Below, piece by piece: positions 20,736 through 33,896 of a DNA stretch of 64,000 bases. The DNA is taken from the NCBI GenBank assembly GCA_003254925.1, contig QANZ01035946.1, positions 1 through 64,000 of the forward strand, given 5' to 3'. A model generated the notes under the pieces. It was not told the DNA's origin. It saw only the letters and a list, made by a program, of their open reading frames with translations, and ran no database searches. A program made the translations under genes and the position numbers. Within the stretch, counting starts at the first letter, position 1. Every line of letters begins with the position of its first letter. This DNA comes from Chamaecrista fasciculata (taxonomy: Eukaryota; Streptophyta; Magnoliopsida; Fabales; Fabaceae).

Positions 20736-23700
20736 TCAATCAAAATGATTTGATGTTATAACAAATGCAAAAGACTTGATGAATCTATCGTTTCCTTCAT
20801 CCTCAGCAATTCTGACTCTTGTAGGGGAAAGTTCTTTAGCATCATCAACTCTCTTTCTCTTAGCATTGCCCATTTTTACAGGATTTGTCACCTCTTTGAT
20901 CACTTGAAGAAGTTCCTTAGACTGAATCTCTTTGACATCAGATTCTCCAGCTGATTCATTCAGCTTCTCAACTAAGTTTTCCTTCTCTTGATCATTCTTT
21001 TGTTCAACTTCTTCATCCTTTCCAATACCAGTTTCAGTAGTACAATCTACCTCTGCTTCTTTTTCATCCTCTTCACTTAAGTCCACAAAATCTTCTTCAT
21101 TTTCTTCGTCCTCGACTTTCAAGGATTCTATCATACCCAAAGCTCTCTATTAATCTGTCACACAATTAAGCATCCAACCACATGAACTTAGGAACCAATT
21201 TTTAGCATTCACTTTAGGAACAATTATTACAACTCTCAACCCAAACTAAAATATGAGATGCCAAGACCAAATCATGAACTAACGACCCACCTGAAGATTC
21301 TGAAGAAACTCAGAGACGTCCATGGGGGAAGCTGGACACTTCATCACATTTTTTTGGGACCTAAGCGATCTTCCACCTCGGCTTCTTTCTCTCACAAAAG
21401 CCTGACCCTCAAAAGTGCCTTCCAAACAATATTTGCAAAAGTTATGAGTACACAGCGTGGTCACGGGTGAAACCATAACCTTCTTGCAGATATAGCAACT
21501 AAATTCTGTATATTGAAACACGTAAAGTGAAAATACAAAGATATCAATGGATATATTTATGATTCAAACGACAACAACAAACCAAATTTTAATTATAATA
21601 ATGATTTAGGTAGAGAGTCCATACCTCTAAGTAATTTCTCCCTAATTGACTTATTTTTGTGTTTCCTTATTTCTTTTCTTGACCTTTTTATCTCCATTTT
21701 TTTTTGGTACAACCTTTCTATCTCCATTTGATTTATACTTTTGACTTGCTTTTGGCTGGTAGGTGATGGTTTCTTTCATTTCCAACAAGAATCTTCCTCC
21801 TAAAGAAATCATTAATTGATTATATATTTGGAAAATTCTAATTATATTCATATATAGTATCACATGGTATGTATTTAAGGAAGGAGGGAAGTTATTTTAA
21901 AATGATAGAAGACTCAATATTTATATACTTGAACTAATACATAGGAAGTCCTTAAAAATCACTCACATCAAAATCCCAAGATGGGGTCTCCTTCCTTTCC
22001 GTTAAAGCTACAACCTTTTCTAGCTCAAAAATGACTGGTTGTGGTCTGGGACAATCACCATGGTCATCATTGTGATCCATTCAAGACAATTTAAGCAAAG
22101 GAGATTCCAATATCATATTAAGTGCATCAAGTGATGATTGAGCTACATCACACATACATACCTTGTCCAAGGGGCAGGTTCATTGTCACATCTAACAAAT
22201 AGATACCGGCAAACCTTGAAACCTTAGTTTAAAATATTTATATAGTAACTAGAAGATATGTATGAAACCAAGAAATGAATAGGAAATGGAAAAAAAGATA
22301 GCACATATCTACCTGCAATCCCTATTTTTGCCTACACTTCTCTATTCTATAAACGCCGTCAAAACGCAATCCCTTCGTCTTGGGAGCATATGATGAACGC
22401 TTCTCTTTATGAGACCTACTCGTTTGGATTTAGGAAGAGGTTATACATAAAACTCAATATATAAGAATGGATAAAGGCTCAAATTAAAATTGTATTATTC
22501 TCAAAGTTATCAAGCAACTAATTTTAAATAGCATGTGTTATCTTGTCCAACATGTATTGATTCAATACACTATGATCACTTAGCTTCAAAGATAAAAGGA
22601 CTTGAAAAAGAAAAAGAGGCATCTAGATCAAAAAGCTCACCTGATAATCCTTATTGGGTAACCCTTAAGGCAACTCATTTAGAGAGCGAAGTTCGACTTC
22701 TCAAATTTTTGATCAAATGACTGCTTATTATTTATTCGTCGGTTGCCACTCAAGTCAACCCTGCCGCCATTGCATCCATGGACATGTTATGAAGAGAAAA
22801 TGAATAAATTACAAACAAAATCAAAGCAGGAGAAACCAACTATATATAACTCATGGAAGATAAAAAAATGAATAAGAGAACATGCATGAAAGTGATAATG
22901 TGAAACCGACTATATATGAGCTAGCTAGCAATTGAAACTAAGACCAGAGAACAAATTCACTGTCCCAACCCATAGACTAAAATAGAAAACTAAATAGAGT
23001 AATGGGCTAAATGGTTTCAATAAATTGAAATGAAGATAGCTATGTCCATATAATTAAAAATGAACTTAAACAGAATAGCATTTCTCAATATAAATCTATT
23101 ATATTTACAAACATTCCTGTGTATAGAAACCACTCTCCGATCCATGATCTTCGTCCTCAACATAACCACCAGAAAGAACTACAGATTGTGCACCATGATG
23201 TGACTGACCAGCAATACCACTTACATGAGGGAAGTGAGCACCCCATTGTCGAAATTCCAGCCTATCTTCACAACACTCACCAACAAGAACACCTTGATTC
23301 CTCAGAGGATCATTCTCGGCTGGGATTGGACCAAAGTGATCTTGAGGCACAGTCACAAAAATCTTCCCAATCGCAGCATTTGCCTTGCCTTTCCTTCGAG
23401 CTCGCTCCGTAGAATAGGCCTTTTCTGGTCTATATATCTTCATTATGCTGAAAATGGTGAACTCTAGAAGTTTTTCCAACGACACTACTTTTTGATAGTT
23501 TTGCCATATGAATGACCATTACAAGAGTTGAATTAATGCGCGGCTGGCTTGCCATCTTGGGTGGGATAGTTTGACGACACTTTACACTTGTGTTCTTTCC
23601 TTGACCAACCCATTTTTGGAAGCATTTTAGGCAGAAATTGTGGCCACATGGAGTCTGCAAAATATGATCATACAACAAACAACATGAATATGCTAATTAT

Positions 23701-24338
23701 TCAGTATTCTTTCAAGATGTACACAAAGCATTCTGAATGCTGGCTATATGTTGAAATCAAAGCATTTAAAACAAGTGATATAAGCAACCCCCAAATCTAA
23801 TAGAAGCTTGGAAAATAAAGAGGGTTTAATATATAAATATTTTACTATTAGTTCAACTTAGAGAAGTAAGTGAAATTTACCGTCACAGGCCTCTCTGGAA
23901 GCTACATACAAAAAGAGCAATTAAGAGTTCCACATAGAATATCCAATATGTCTTTTCCTTTGCCTCGTTTCTTCTTCACTCCATCATCGTCTTCTTTCTC
24001 TTCTTGTTCTTCTACCTCAACCTTTCCACTCAATAGTCTCTGACGCTTCTTGGCCTTCTCGACCTCCGTCAATGAAGCATCAGAATCAATGACTCACTGG
24101 CTCCGTCAAGAAACACTTTGCCGGCGGCCACTAGAGAAAACTCGGAAGGTGACATGGAGCAGTTAGGACACTCCCACTGAAGAGTCTCTGTCATAGTCAC
24201 TGGAGGGGAAGAGAGACAAGCAACATGCCATTCAGTGATGCAAATCTTACATGTTAGCCTTTCCTCTGCCGCCGACACCACCTTGCAAGCCATACAAAAG
24301 CCATTGGAGTTGCATGGGAGTTGAGTAGTGTGTGCCAT
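20736..24338 (-). pseudogene. VIM/ORTH: ORTHRUS/VIM-type E3 ligase (PHD-RING-SRA-RING), broken copy A
   Basis: Exon order matches VIM proteins, the SRA-domain factors that maintain CG methylation. The PHD exon starts at 24338 (MAHTTQLPCNSNGFCMACKV, EWHVACL, WECPNCS). RING1 spans the 23881 donor and the 23654 acceptor (LPERPVT, PCGHNFCLKCFQKW). SRA exons follow to ~21970 (VTVPQDHFGPIPAENDPLRN, HFPHVSGIAGQ, DGVYRIEKC, VRCDNEPAPW). Next come a basic linker (~21.63 kb), RING2 (21501-21286; CYICKKVMVSPVTT, THNFCKYC) and an acidic C-terminus (21140-20736). Lesions: a frameshift after ASES in exon 1, a CAG-to-TAG stop in RING1 (CM*LPERP), shifts at HNEDIYRPEK and DHGSEWFLYTG, stops in later SRA exons, a shift before GMIESLK, a lost last RING2 Cys (CPAS), and FDG in place of YDG. 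It cannot encode a full protein. Confidence 0.88.
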
Positions 24339-25293
24339 TGGTGAAAGTAGAGTAGCTTGAACCTAGAAACATCACAATGTGAGAATGAAGAGAAAAGACA
24401 TTGGGATTTCACTTATATTGACTCTGCTTTTGAACCTAAATATTTAAATTCATAGAATAGGGATTGAAGCAGACAGAGAAAAGAAATGACGGATCTCAAA
24501 GTTCAAACAAATCAAATTTTGAGCAAATTTTTTAAATTATTTTAAAGTTTTTTCTTGTTTTTGTTTGTTGTAAATTTGTATATATCTTGTGTAAGATAGG
24601 ATGCAACGAATGTAGGTTGGTTTAGTGAATTTTCATACAAAATGACTATTTGGAAACAATTTAGTTAAGTAACGTGAATAATGAAAAATCAATATGAATT
24701 ATATTTGTTACGATGAATGTAGTTTAGGCCATGAGTATATAAGATGTGAATATTCAAAAATAATTTTTTCTTATAGTAAAACTTTTATGACCGGATTTAT
24801 GCTAAGGAAAAAATGAGTTATTTTGGAAACTCTTCAAATGATTAAAGACCACCACGTTTGCTAATATTTTGGTGATACATAGCATACTCATATGCCAAAT
24901 TATTATTAGTATGTGATAGGACCTTATAATTAGGAGAAAAGTTAGAAGGATAGAAGGAGGGAAATAAAATATGGTATATGGGCTAAAACAAAGGGGAATA
25001 AGCATAAAATTGGAGAGAAGTTGTAAGAAGAGTTTTACCTTCAAAGATCTATATTTTTCTAGCTTTAATTTTGTTTCTTTTAATTTCATATTCAAATGGA
25101 GATTTTGGTTTATATCAATCAGCATGGAAGAACTTTTGTACGACATAGCATAAATATAAGAGCAAAAGAGATTGTAAGGAATTTAGATAATGAAATACGA
25201 AAATTAAGCGCAATTACATATGACGAAGGCATAACTTAGAGACCTTTCGCACTGAATCTCGAAGATGATGAAAAGAGAATAAGGGCCTATGAT
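24339..25293. other. Duplicated flank of VIM-like copy A
   Basis: This segment, upstream of the pseudogene start, aligns closely with 42860-43855. Shared phrases include ttggaaactcttcaaatgat and tgttacgatgaatgtag. It has no independent gene and defines the segmental duplication up to the LTR-element insertion point. Confidence 0.75.
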
Positions 25294-26488
25294 CGAGCAC
25301 TTGTAGTTAGTGTCGCCAAATTAATACTCAAGCTATGCCCGAATATTATATTTATATATAATATAGTGCACAACCCAAGGTCGGATCTCTAAGGAACCTC
25401 TTGAATGAGAATAACAATTAATTATGTAAATAATTACGAATTCAGGTTTGATGTTTTGTAGGTTTTATATTTATTATGATGAAAACAAGAAAATAATAAA
25501 GAACATAAAGAAACTAAAGAAAAGATAAAAGAAGATATATGAGAGACGAGAAGATGAAATCCATAGAGAATAATCACGAAGTCTACCATCATAGCTCAAT
25601 AAAGATAATAAAAAAAGTTATTATTATAATAATAGAAACAATAGATAGATCACTCTATCAAGCGACCACAATTCAATTGAATGTGCAAAAGAGTAAACTT
25701 TATTAATCATAAAAGTAATGGCCAAACGATCCAAGACAAACACAACCAATATTGTTTATGAAAGAATTAAAACGATCTAATGACTATTATCTAAGACATA
25801 ACAATAACAATAAAACTCCCTGGACATCGACGAACGTTGAGCTCAGGCTTCATTCGGATTCTCCTTTAGGATGAAGAACGTTTAGGCTCTCATATGGAGA
25901 CCTATTGATGGCTTTTGCCTCTCTAAATGGTGTTTCTGCCTATTCTGAGGCGTTTCTGGGATGATTTGAGCGTAGAATGACGAGCTCTATTTATAGGCGA
26001 GATAGTAAACTTGGGCCGCAAGTTAAGGAACAAACTTGGGCTTGTACCGCCACTTGTGCCGGCGGCACATGATGGCGGCACAGCGAGATATCCGCAATAT
26101 CTTGACTGTATCTTGATATCTTGAATCTTGGCAGTCCAAATCATATCTATTAACCATAAAATTTCGTGTTCCGTCAGAATTCCTACTTTTGGGCCGGCGA
26201 CCCATCTAACGGCACAAGAATATCTTGTGCGATTTGTGATCTTTTCGTTGATTCTAGACGTTTCCCTTTTGGTGTGGCCCTGTTTGGATATCTGAAACAC
26301 TAAATAAACCATTAAGTAGCACCTATTTATAAAGTACAATAAATAAACGCTAATTAACCTATTTTATCCATTTTATTATGACATACCTTGGTGCAGCCCT
26401 TAATATAATAATTGGTCTAATTGCAAATATTATCATTATAAACGCGTAAAAAGAAGACCAAATAACATATCAATATTTGGGCTGATCA
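25294..26488 (-). repeat. 3' LTR of the Gypsy-type element
   Basis: 1195 bp. On the minus strand it begins TGATCAGCCC after the polypurine tract and ends ...AAGTGCTCG, one base from the expected CA. It contains a TATA box (CTATAAATAG, complement of 25987-25996). Confidence 0.82.
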
Positions 26489-28539
26489 AATCCCCCACAC
26501 TTAAGACTTGGCACTCTTGAGCAAAAGTACGAAGCAGAAGAACAGAGAATATGCCAAAGAATCAAGAAACTTTCCCAAGTTCATGATTCAAGGCCAACAC
26601 ATAGTCATAACCTAGAGCTAGAGAATTTACCAAGCAAGTAACTCTGTAAAGTAGTGCGATCTAATTTCTGTAAGACCAATTCCAAAAAGTGTATCGCTCT
26701 CCTCACTAATTGAGTATTTTTTTCTCAAGTCATTCCTTAGACTAAGTTTCCTACCATAGGCTTGTAAAAATCCTCAAGGTCTCCACCACAAGTGTTAAAT
26801 CATCCAAAATCAAGAGGTCTTTAATAGGGTTGTAATGAATGGGAAAAAGGCTATATAGAGTAAGTGTATGAAAAAGAAAGGAATTTTTGGTGTTTAATGT
26901 TGACATTCAAGGTTTAATTTAACATACTTGAAAACCAATACCTTATGAAACTTTCATCCTCTTTTCCAAGGGAAATTTGTCAGTCTACTTTGAAGCTCAC
27001 ATATACTTTACTAAGAGTCGATAGGCACAAGACTCTTCTCTTTTGATTGGCCAATCTTTTTCTCTTGATTTTCTTTTGATTTTCTTTTCTTTTTATTTTG
27101 CAAGATACTTTTTTTTTTCTTTTTTCATATATTTTTTCTGAACATAACTGGCAAACCCAATCTTAAGAGGGATGAAAACGAAAAACAAGGATTATGGCAA
27201 CAACTTCTACTAAAAGAAATCTTGAGTCATATTGAAAACACCTAGTTAAAAGGCTCAAAGGGGCTAATAAGGGATAATGTGTTTATGGCCTGTGTTTGGG
27301 ATAAAAGGGTGAAGAAACAAATGTCTCTATCATATTAAGGATATTTAATCACATAAAGCTTTAACCAAGAATTAAGATAAGTTCTAGAGAAAACAAAACT
27401 AAGAGACTAAAATGTCACTCAAAAGATAGGAAATATTTAGGCTTAAACTTCCAACTAGGCTGGGTTTATCTCAAATTGGTCTATAAAAATTAAACAATAC
27501 TACTAAACCTAGAAAATTACTTAGATTATTCTCAGGCTATAGAAAACAACTAAGACTAAACTTTTATCACAAATATGAAATTGTTCACTCAAGACTTCAA
27601 AACATATTAAGAATTCAACTAATTCGAATTCTACTCAAAAAGTGAAAAATAAAAGGTGTAGGTTATTTAATCAAGTACCAAGATAGATAGGCAAAAATAA
27701 TAATTTTAAATTTTAAAATTTATAAGATTTTCAAAATAGTACCTAAAATTCAAAATTTTTGGGTAAACAAAAATGTAAGTTACTCTTACTTACTCCTCTC
27801 CCCCACAGTTAAAACTAAACATTGTCCTCAATGTTAGAATCAAATAGGAGTAAAGAACTAAGATAAGAGTGTGAATTTACTCCTTTCCCCCCACACTTAA
27901 AAGAGCACATTGTCCTCAATGTTTAAGGGCAATAATAAAAAATAAGGGAAAGAAAAGAGGAAATTTAAAATTGGGAAAAGTATTAAATTTATAACGAGAA
28001 AAACAATTTAACAATTATTAAATAGCTCACAAAGATAAACTTTGCAAAGTTTACCACTCCCCCACACTTAAAGCTTGCATTGTCCTCAATGCACAAGAAC
28101 AATGAATAAAATAAAAGGGAGAAATAATAAACAAAGCAAAAAAGAAATTAATTTTCACAAGCGCTATTAAGAAAAGGACAAAAATTCCCTTTTCTAGACC
28201 GTAAGAGAATATAATTTTTGAGAGTTCATATAATAATGAACAGGGAGTGTGACTCAAAACAAAAACCGAAACAAAAACGAAAGTTTAAAAACTGAAAACA
28301 ATAAGATAACTTGGGCTGATTCAAACTGACCAAATCACTTTGGTCAACCAAACGAAAACGAAATCCAAAACAAATAAAATACTGAAAGCAATAAAAACTA
28401 GCTAACCTATACTAAGAATGAAATACTGAAAGCAATAAAAGCTAACCTACTAGAGTTGTTTCTTTCCCCACACTTATCTCGCAAATAAAATTGAAATTAA
28501 TGAATAAGATATAAGTGGGAAGAAGAAACAACTTAAGGC

Positions 28540-29941
28540 TTAATCCGGCTTCAAATTCTCCTTGAAAATCCAGAGGGGCAGGAGGCGTCGACGCTCGAGG
28601 GAACGTATGAAGTTCCCCTTCCTCTGGTCAACGTGCTCCTCTTTAATAGTTTCCTTCACGCCTATACCACATAAAGAAATATAATCATAAATAGAAGGGG
28701 ATGTGGAAATAGGGTCAGGAATAATAAAATCAATATGAGCGAGAGGAGACTTCTCTATTTCAAGTTGTTCGCAAATTCCTTGCGAAGGTAGGTTCATTGA
28801 TTCCTCTTCTAATTCTTCTTCTTCGTCGAGCCATTCGTCTTGTGTAATGGAATCTTCCATTGTACCTGTATCATCACAAGGAAGAGGAAGAGAGGTAACA
28901 GAAACAAGATTATCAATTATAATAGTGTTACCTTCATCCTTAAAATTTTCCTTGGTTAATTCTTCTTTCTCATCTTCTAGGTCTTCCATAAGAGATTGCT
29001 CGTCTTCTAGTAATTTGTTGTATCCTTCAATCACCTCGCCATGAACAACCCATCAAATGATTCCTTGATAATCCTCATCATCGTTACACTCAAAGTGAGC
29101 TACGAGGTCAGATAAGGGAGTAAAAGAGTCATTGCATGCAAGAATATTAGATGTGTGTGTTTTAGCCTCGTCTTGCATCGCATGATCTTCCTCATTACAT
29201 TGCGGACCTACGTTATCACAAGAAAAAGAAGAACATGTAACAGAGAAATTATCATCAATAGACTTAGTGTTACCCTCATCATTGCTATCTTCCTCACGTG
29301 ATGGTACATCATCAATAACAATAATTTCATCCTCATCTTCGTTGTCCTCCTCAATTGATGGCTCATGAACTGCATTTTGTTGCTCGCTCAGATTGTGCAT
29401 GCTCTAAAATGAAATCTTGTAGATGTTGCTCCTCTAATCTCCCATGTTGAGAATGAGTTGATTTCACGGCTTGCTTAGGAGGTAGCATGCGGTCGCGTGA
29501 TGTCTCACCCTCCTTGACTTGTTGATCATCTCGTTGATGGCTATCACTGTTTTGATATTGGTTACCTCCATTATACTTGATCTCCCCTACTATTTGTTTG
29601 ATAGACTCCCCCAATTTGCGGACCTCCGATTTATATTGATCAACTATCTCGACAAATTCTTGAAGTAGGGGGTCTCTTGTCGATTGATTAGACTCTTGGG
29701 TCTATCCATAGCTTTCATATTGATTTGGTTAACCATTGGACATGGGAGAATAATAACTAGGAGAATAATAATTAGAAGAATTATTATAATAATAAGAAGA
29801 ATCATAATTATAATTATAATTGTAATTATAAGAATTGAAAGAATTATATGAATTATAATTACAAGGAGAAGAATCATTATTATCATAATATCCATAGGGA
29901 GAAAAATTTTGTCTTAAACATCTAAACAAAATATTTCTCAA
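28540..29941 (-). pseudogene. Gag-like remnant ORFs of the LTR element
   Basis: In sense order: an Asn/Tyr-rich stretch (29941-29729, YNYNYNYNYDSSYYYNNSSN), a charged segment with SIKQIVGEIKYNGGNQYQNS (to 29363), then two acidic ORFs (29400-29053 and 29034-28540). The segments lie in different frames, so at least two shifts or stops separate them. There is no CCHC zinc knuckle. I read them as the eroded gag-region product of a non-autonomous family; the identification is inferential. Confidence 0.4.
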
Positions 29942-30508
29942 CCACCTAAAAAGAAAAGAATTTAATAAACCACTTGGGAATTATTATTATTTTTTTTTTG
30001 AAATCTTTTAAAATTTCTTTTCGAAAATACTTAAATAAAAATAAATCTAATGCTAAAGATTCAATCAAGAATCAAATTGAAAAGATTATCCTATTTTGAA
30101 ATCAAATAGAAAAATCAAATCAAAAGAATTTTGAAAGAATCAAGATTTAAAATTTTAAAAGATTTTTATTTTTATTATTTTTTTTCTCAAAAATCAAATA
30201 AAATCTTCTATCATAAAGATCTAGTCAAGAATCAAATTAAAATGATTATCAAAAAAAAAATCTAATCAATAATCAAATTAAAGAAAGAATCTTGCTAGAA
30301 TCAAGATTTAGAATTTAAAAGATATTCTTAATTTTTGAATTTTTTTTATATAAAATCGAAAATATTAAAAAAAATAATAAAAACAAGATGCAAATGCAAT
30401 CCTAATATGAACCTAGATCTAATGCAATTCTAATATGCAACTATATGAATGTAAAACCGAAATTCAAAGAACTAACACAATAAACCGTTACCCTCACAAG
30501 AGAGTTTC

Positions 30509-30530
30509 CCAACAACGGCGTCAAATTTAA
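30509..30530 (-). promoter_or_regulatory. Primer-binding site of the LTR element
   Basis: The minus strand reads TTGACGCCGTTGTTGGGAA, beginning a few bases after the 5' LTR end. This resembles the TGGCGCCGTTGYCGGGGA consensus seen in plant Gypsy elements. Confidence 0.65.
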
Positions 30531-30531
30531 T

Positions 30532-31492
30532 TGAGCACTTGTCGTTAGTGCCGCCAAATTAATACTCAAACTATGCCCGAATATTATATTTATATATAAT
30601 ATAGTGCACAACCCAAGGTCGGATCTCTAAGGAACCTCTTGAATGAGAATAACAATTAATTACGTAAATAATTACAAATTCATGTTTGATGTTTTGTAGG
30701 TTTTATAATTATTATGATGAAAACAAGAAAATAATAAAGAACATAAAGAAACTAAAGAAAAGATAAAAGAAGATATAAGAGAGATGAGAAGATGAAATCC
30801 ATAGAGAATAATCATGAAGTCTACCATCATAGCTCAATAAAGATAATCAAGAAGTTATTATAATAATAATAGAAACAATAGATAGATCACTCTGTCAAAC
30901 GACCACAATTCAATTGAATGTGAAAAAGAGTAAACTTTATTAATGATAAAAGTAATGGTCAAACAATCCAAGACAAACACAACTAATATTGTTTATGGAA
31001 GAATTAAAACTATCTAATGACTATTATCTTAGACATAACAATAACAATAAAACTCCCTGGACATCGACGAACGTTGAGCTCAGGCTTCATTCGGATTCTC
31101 CTATAGGATGAAGAACGTTTAGGCTCTCATTTGGAGACTTATTGATGGCTTTTGCCTCTCAATAAACTTCTGCCTATTCTGAGGCGTTTCTGGGATGATT
31201 TGAGCGTGGAATGACGGGCTCTATTTATAGGCGTGATAGTTGACTTGGGCCGCAAGTTAAGGAACAAACTTGGGCTTATGCCGCCACTTGTGCCGGCAGC
31301 ACAGGATGGCGACACTGCGAGATATCCGCAATATCTTGACTGTATCTTGATATCTTGAGTCTTGGCCGTCCAAATCATATCTTTTAACCATAAACTTGCG
31401 TGTGCCGTGAGAATTCCTACTTTTGGGCCGGTGGCCCATCTATCGGCACAAGAATATCTTGTGCGATTTGTGATCTTCTCGTTGATTCTAGA
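30532..31492 (-). repeat. 5' LTR of the Gypsy-type element, truncated
   Basis: 961 bp aligned to 25294-26258. It stops abruptly at gttgattctaga and lacks the outer ~230 bp found in the other LTR. It keeps the TATA box (complement of 31221-31230). Confidence 0.82.
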
Positions 31493-31917
31493 GATGGAAA
31501 CTTAGAAATTTAAGAGATGTCTCAAGATAATGAAGGCGTACCTTTTGAAAAATTAAGAAGGGATATTACATAGCCGAGTGCGCAAAGAAAAAGCAATAGA
31601 TTTGAAAGCACTTTACACCGAATTTTTGGGTAATATGATCAGAAGAGGAGCAAATATATTAGGGATTTACAAAACCTAAGCGAGTTGAAGAAAGAAAATA
31701 CTAACATAGTAACATTGAATATATAAAGAAAGTGTAGTCTCTCAGTACCCTTATAATAAGTGACATAAAAGATGCTGAGCTGTATGTCCCCACTTACTTT
31801 AAAAAAGAAAATAAGATTAAATTAAGGTGTTTTGGGCTTAGAAATTCGGCCCATGTTGTTTCCTCGACATAAATTATTAACAAAAGATTTAATAAATTGA
31901 TAGGGTCAAAAGAAAAA
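31493..31917. other. Continuation of the duplicated segment after the LTR element
   Basis: From gaaacttagaaatttaagag onward it matches 43985-44420 (gaaacatagaaatttaagag). No gene was found. It places the LTR element inside the duplicated block. Confidence 0.75.
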
Positions 31918-32307
31918 AGGTAAATTACACAAAAGGTCCTTGTGGTTTGGCCCATTTACAGAAAGGGTCCCTGTGGTTTAAAACGTGGCAAATAAAGGCC
32001 TGTGGTTTGCTCCGTTAACAAAAAAAGGTCCTGAGGTATATATTCGTCCAAAATTTGATGAAAATCTTGTCTAAAAAAAATACTATTTTAAGATCCTAAC
32101 TATTAATTTTTATGCGTTTGACTTCTTATTTGTATGAGAGAAGGACTTTGACACAAAAAGTCTCATAGTAATAAATGAGATTTCACCCTTATGTTTAGTA
32201 TCAATGCTCCAATATATTATTATTAGGCCAAAGTCCAATATAATAAGACCAAAATGTAAGAAAGAAGAAAAAAATGGGGGTTTTAATCAACTTAGCACCA
32301 AAATAAA

Positions 32308-32330
32308 AACACACACACACACACACACAC
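32308..32330 (+). repeat. (AC)n microsatellite in the left MULE arm
   Basis: About 11 AC units. The other arm carries a shorter complementary (GT)n tract at ~34321-34340, as expected for paired inverted arms that have since slipped independently. Confidence 0.85.
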
Positions 32331-32393
32331 TCGGCCTCCTCTTCTTCTTTCTCTTCTTCTTCTTCTTCCTCCAACTCCGCCATTGTCGCCCCC

Positions 32394-33891
32394 TGATCAG
32401 CCCAAAAGTGAACAAGTTATTTGGCTTTCTTTTGATATGTTTAAACTAATAACATATTATAATTAGACCAATTGATGTGCTAAGAGTTGTACCAAGGTGT
32501 GGCGAAATAAAGTGGATAAAATAGGTTAATTAGTGTTTATTTATTGTACTTTATAAATAGGTGCTACTTAATGGTTTATTTAGTGTTTCAGATATCCAAA
32601 CAGAGTCAAACCAAAAGGGAAATATCTAGAATAATCGAGAAGATCACGTCGAGCACAAGATGTTCTTGTGCCGTTGGATGAGCCGCCGGCGCAAGGGAGG
32701 TAAATCCTGCGGCGCAAGTATCTAAGAGGAATATGACATCAGCAAGTAAGCTTCAGCGCAATATTACGGTGAGCCGTCACTTGAGCCGACGGCCCAAGTG
32801 GGAAATCTCGCGGCGCAAATGACTTCGCGACTTTAATATATAATTTGGACGGCTAAGATTCAAGATACAAAGATATAATCGAAATATCACAGATATTTCG
32901 ATGCGCTTCCGTGTTGGGCCACCGGCGCAAGCAACGACCCAAGCGCAATTTTCTTCCTTGACTTGCGGACCAAGCACACTACTCAGGACTATAAATAGGG
33001 AGCATCATTCCATGCTCAAAGCACCAATTCCGAGACCAATCCCAATAGCGAGAGCACAGCGCAAATTAGTATAGTTTAGAATAGTTCTCTGCCTAGAGAA
33101 TGAGTAACTAAATAGGTAGATACTTGAGGAATACCTCAAGGATATGACTTGAGTTCACTATGTTTCATTGTAGAGTCCAGATGTTGATATTGCATTTATG
33201 AGGTATGATCAACTCCTTCAAAGGAAATTGTTGAAGTTGTTTATATATTAGATTTATAGATCAGTACTTTATTAGGGAATGAAACTTGATACTCCTGGAG
33301 TTTGTCTCTTTCACGATTAATAAAGTTTTCTCTTTTGAACATGTTATTCGCATGGTCGGTTGCTTAAGAGTGTTCTATGTATCTTGGAAATATAATTAGG
33401 ATTATTATTGATATATATATATATATATGTATTTGTTCATTGTTCCAATACTGCAATAATATAGATTGCCTTGAAGAGCTTTGACAAAGTGCTCATAATC
33501 CATTATTGGTTGGGTGATCAATCCTAATCTTATGTTTCTCACCATTGTTTGATTGATTGTGTTTTAGTCTAAATACATCATTTAGCTTGGTTAAGTAAAT
33601 GCACATTAATTATCTATTCTCTATGATGAGCGAACTATGATAGTCTATCTCTAGAGTTTTCTCTCAAGTATTGTTTTGACTCATGATTATTCATTTAAAT
33701 CGTGACAACCCTAAATTCTCAAACTACAAACCCTTCATCACAATTCTCTTAGTCTCATCACATCGAGTTCCGCGAGAGATTCGACCTTGGGTTAGCATCT
33801 GTACTATATTTTAATAAATATAGTTATACTTGCGAGGGTTGAGTATAATTAAATTTGGCTCGCTTGACACCTTACGACGGGTGTCCAACCA
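32394..33891 (+). mobile_element. Solo LTR inserted in the MULE arm junction
   Basis: Starts TGATCAGCCC and ends ...TCCAACCA, with CCCCC on both sides (32389-32393 and 33892-33896) as the 5-bp duplication. Positions ~32500-32650 are the reverse complement of 26250-26400, and gattcgaccttgggtt near 33778 matches the other end, so it is a diverged relative of the 25294-26488 LTR in the opposite orientation. A TATA box (CTATAAATAG) lies at 32989-32998. No internal region is present, consistent with LTR-LTR recombination. Confidence 0.8.
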
Positions 33892-33896
33892 CCCCC

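Larger units (their letters stand above)
25294..31492 (-). mobile_element. Non-autonomous Ty3/Gypsy-type LTR element (LARD-like)
   Basis: Direct LTRs lie at 25294-26488 and 30532-31492. On the minus strand the order is 5' LTR, primer site, gag-like region, polypurine tract, 3' LTR. The reverse complement of 30509-30529 gives TTGACGCCGTTGTTGGGAA, close to the TGGCGCCGTTG primer site common in plant Gypsy elements. Just inside the other LTR is the polypurine tract GTGTGGGGGATT. Internal phrases like cccccacacttaaagc and cattgtcctcaatg, read on the minus strand, are typical of plant Gypsy 3' regions. There is no protease, reverse transcriptase, RNase H or integrase. The sense 5' LTR lacks ~230 bp at its outer end, so the element cannot be whole, and no target duplication remains. 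Confidence 0.85.

Noticed and set aside
22535-22720. Small plus-strand protein (61 codons)
   Set aside because: It is the complement of a VIM SRA exon read on the minus strand.
23119-23467. Plus-strand His/Gln-rich ORFs
   Set aside because: They are shadows of the minus-strand SRA exon of the VIM-like pseudogene.
29644-29895. Ile/Met-rich membrane protein on the minus strand
   Set aside because: It is an alternative frame of the AAT/ATT-rich tract that encodes the Asn/Tyr-rich segment of the LTR element.
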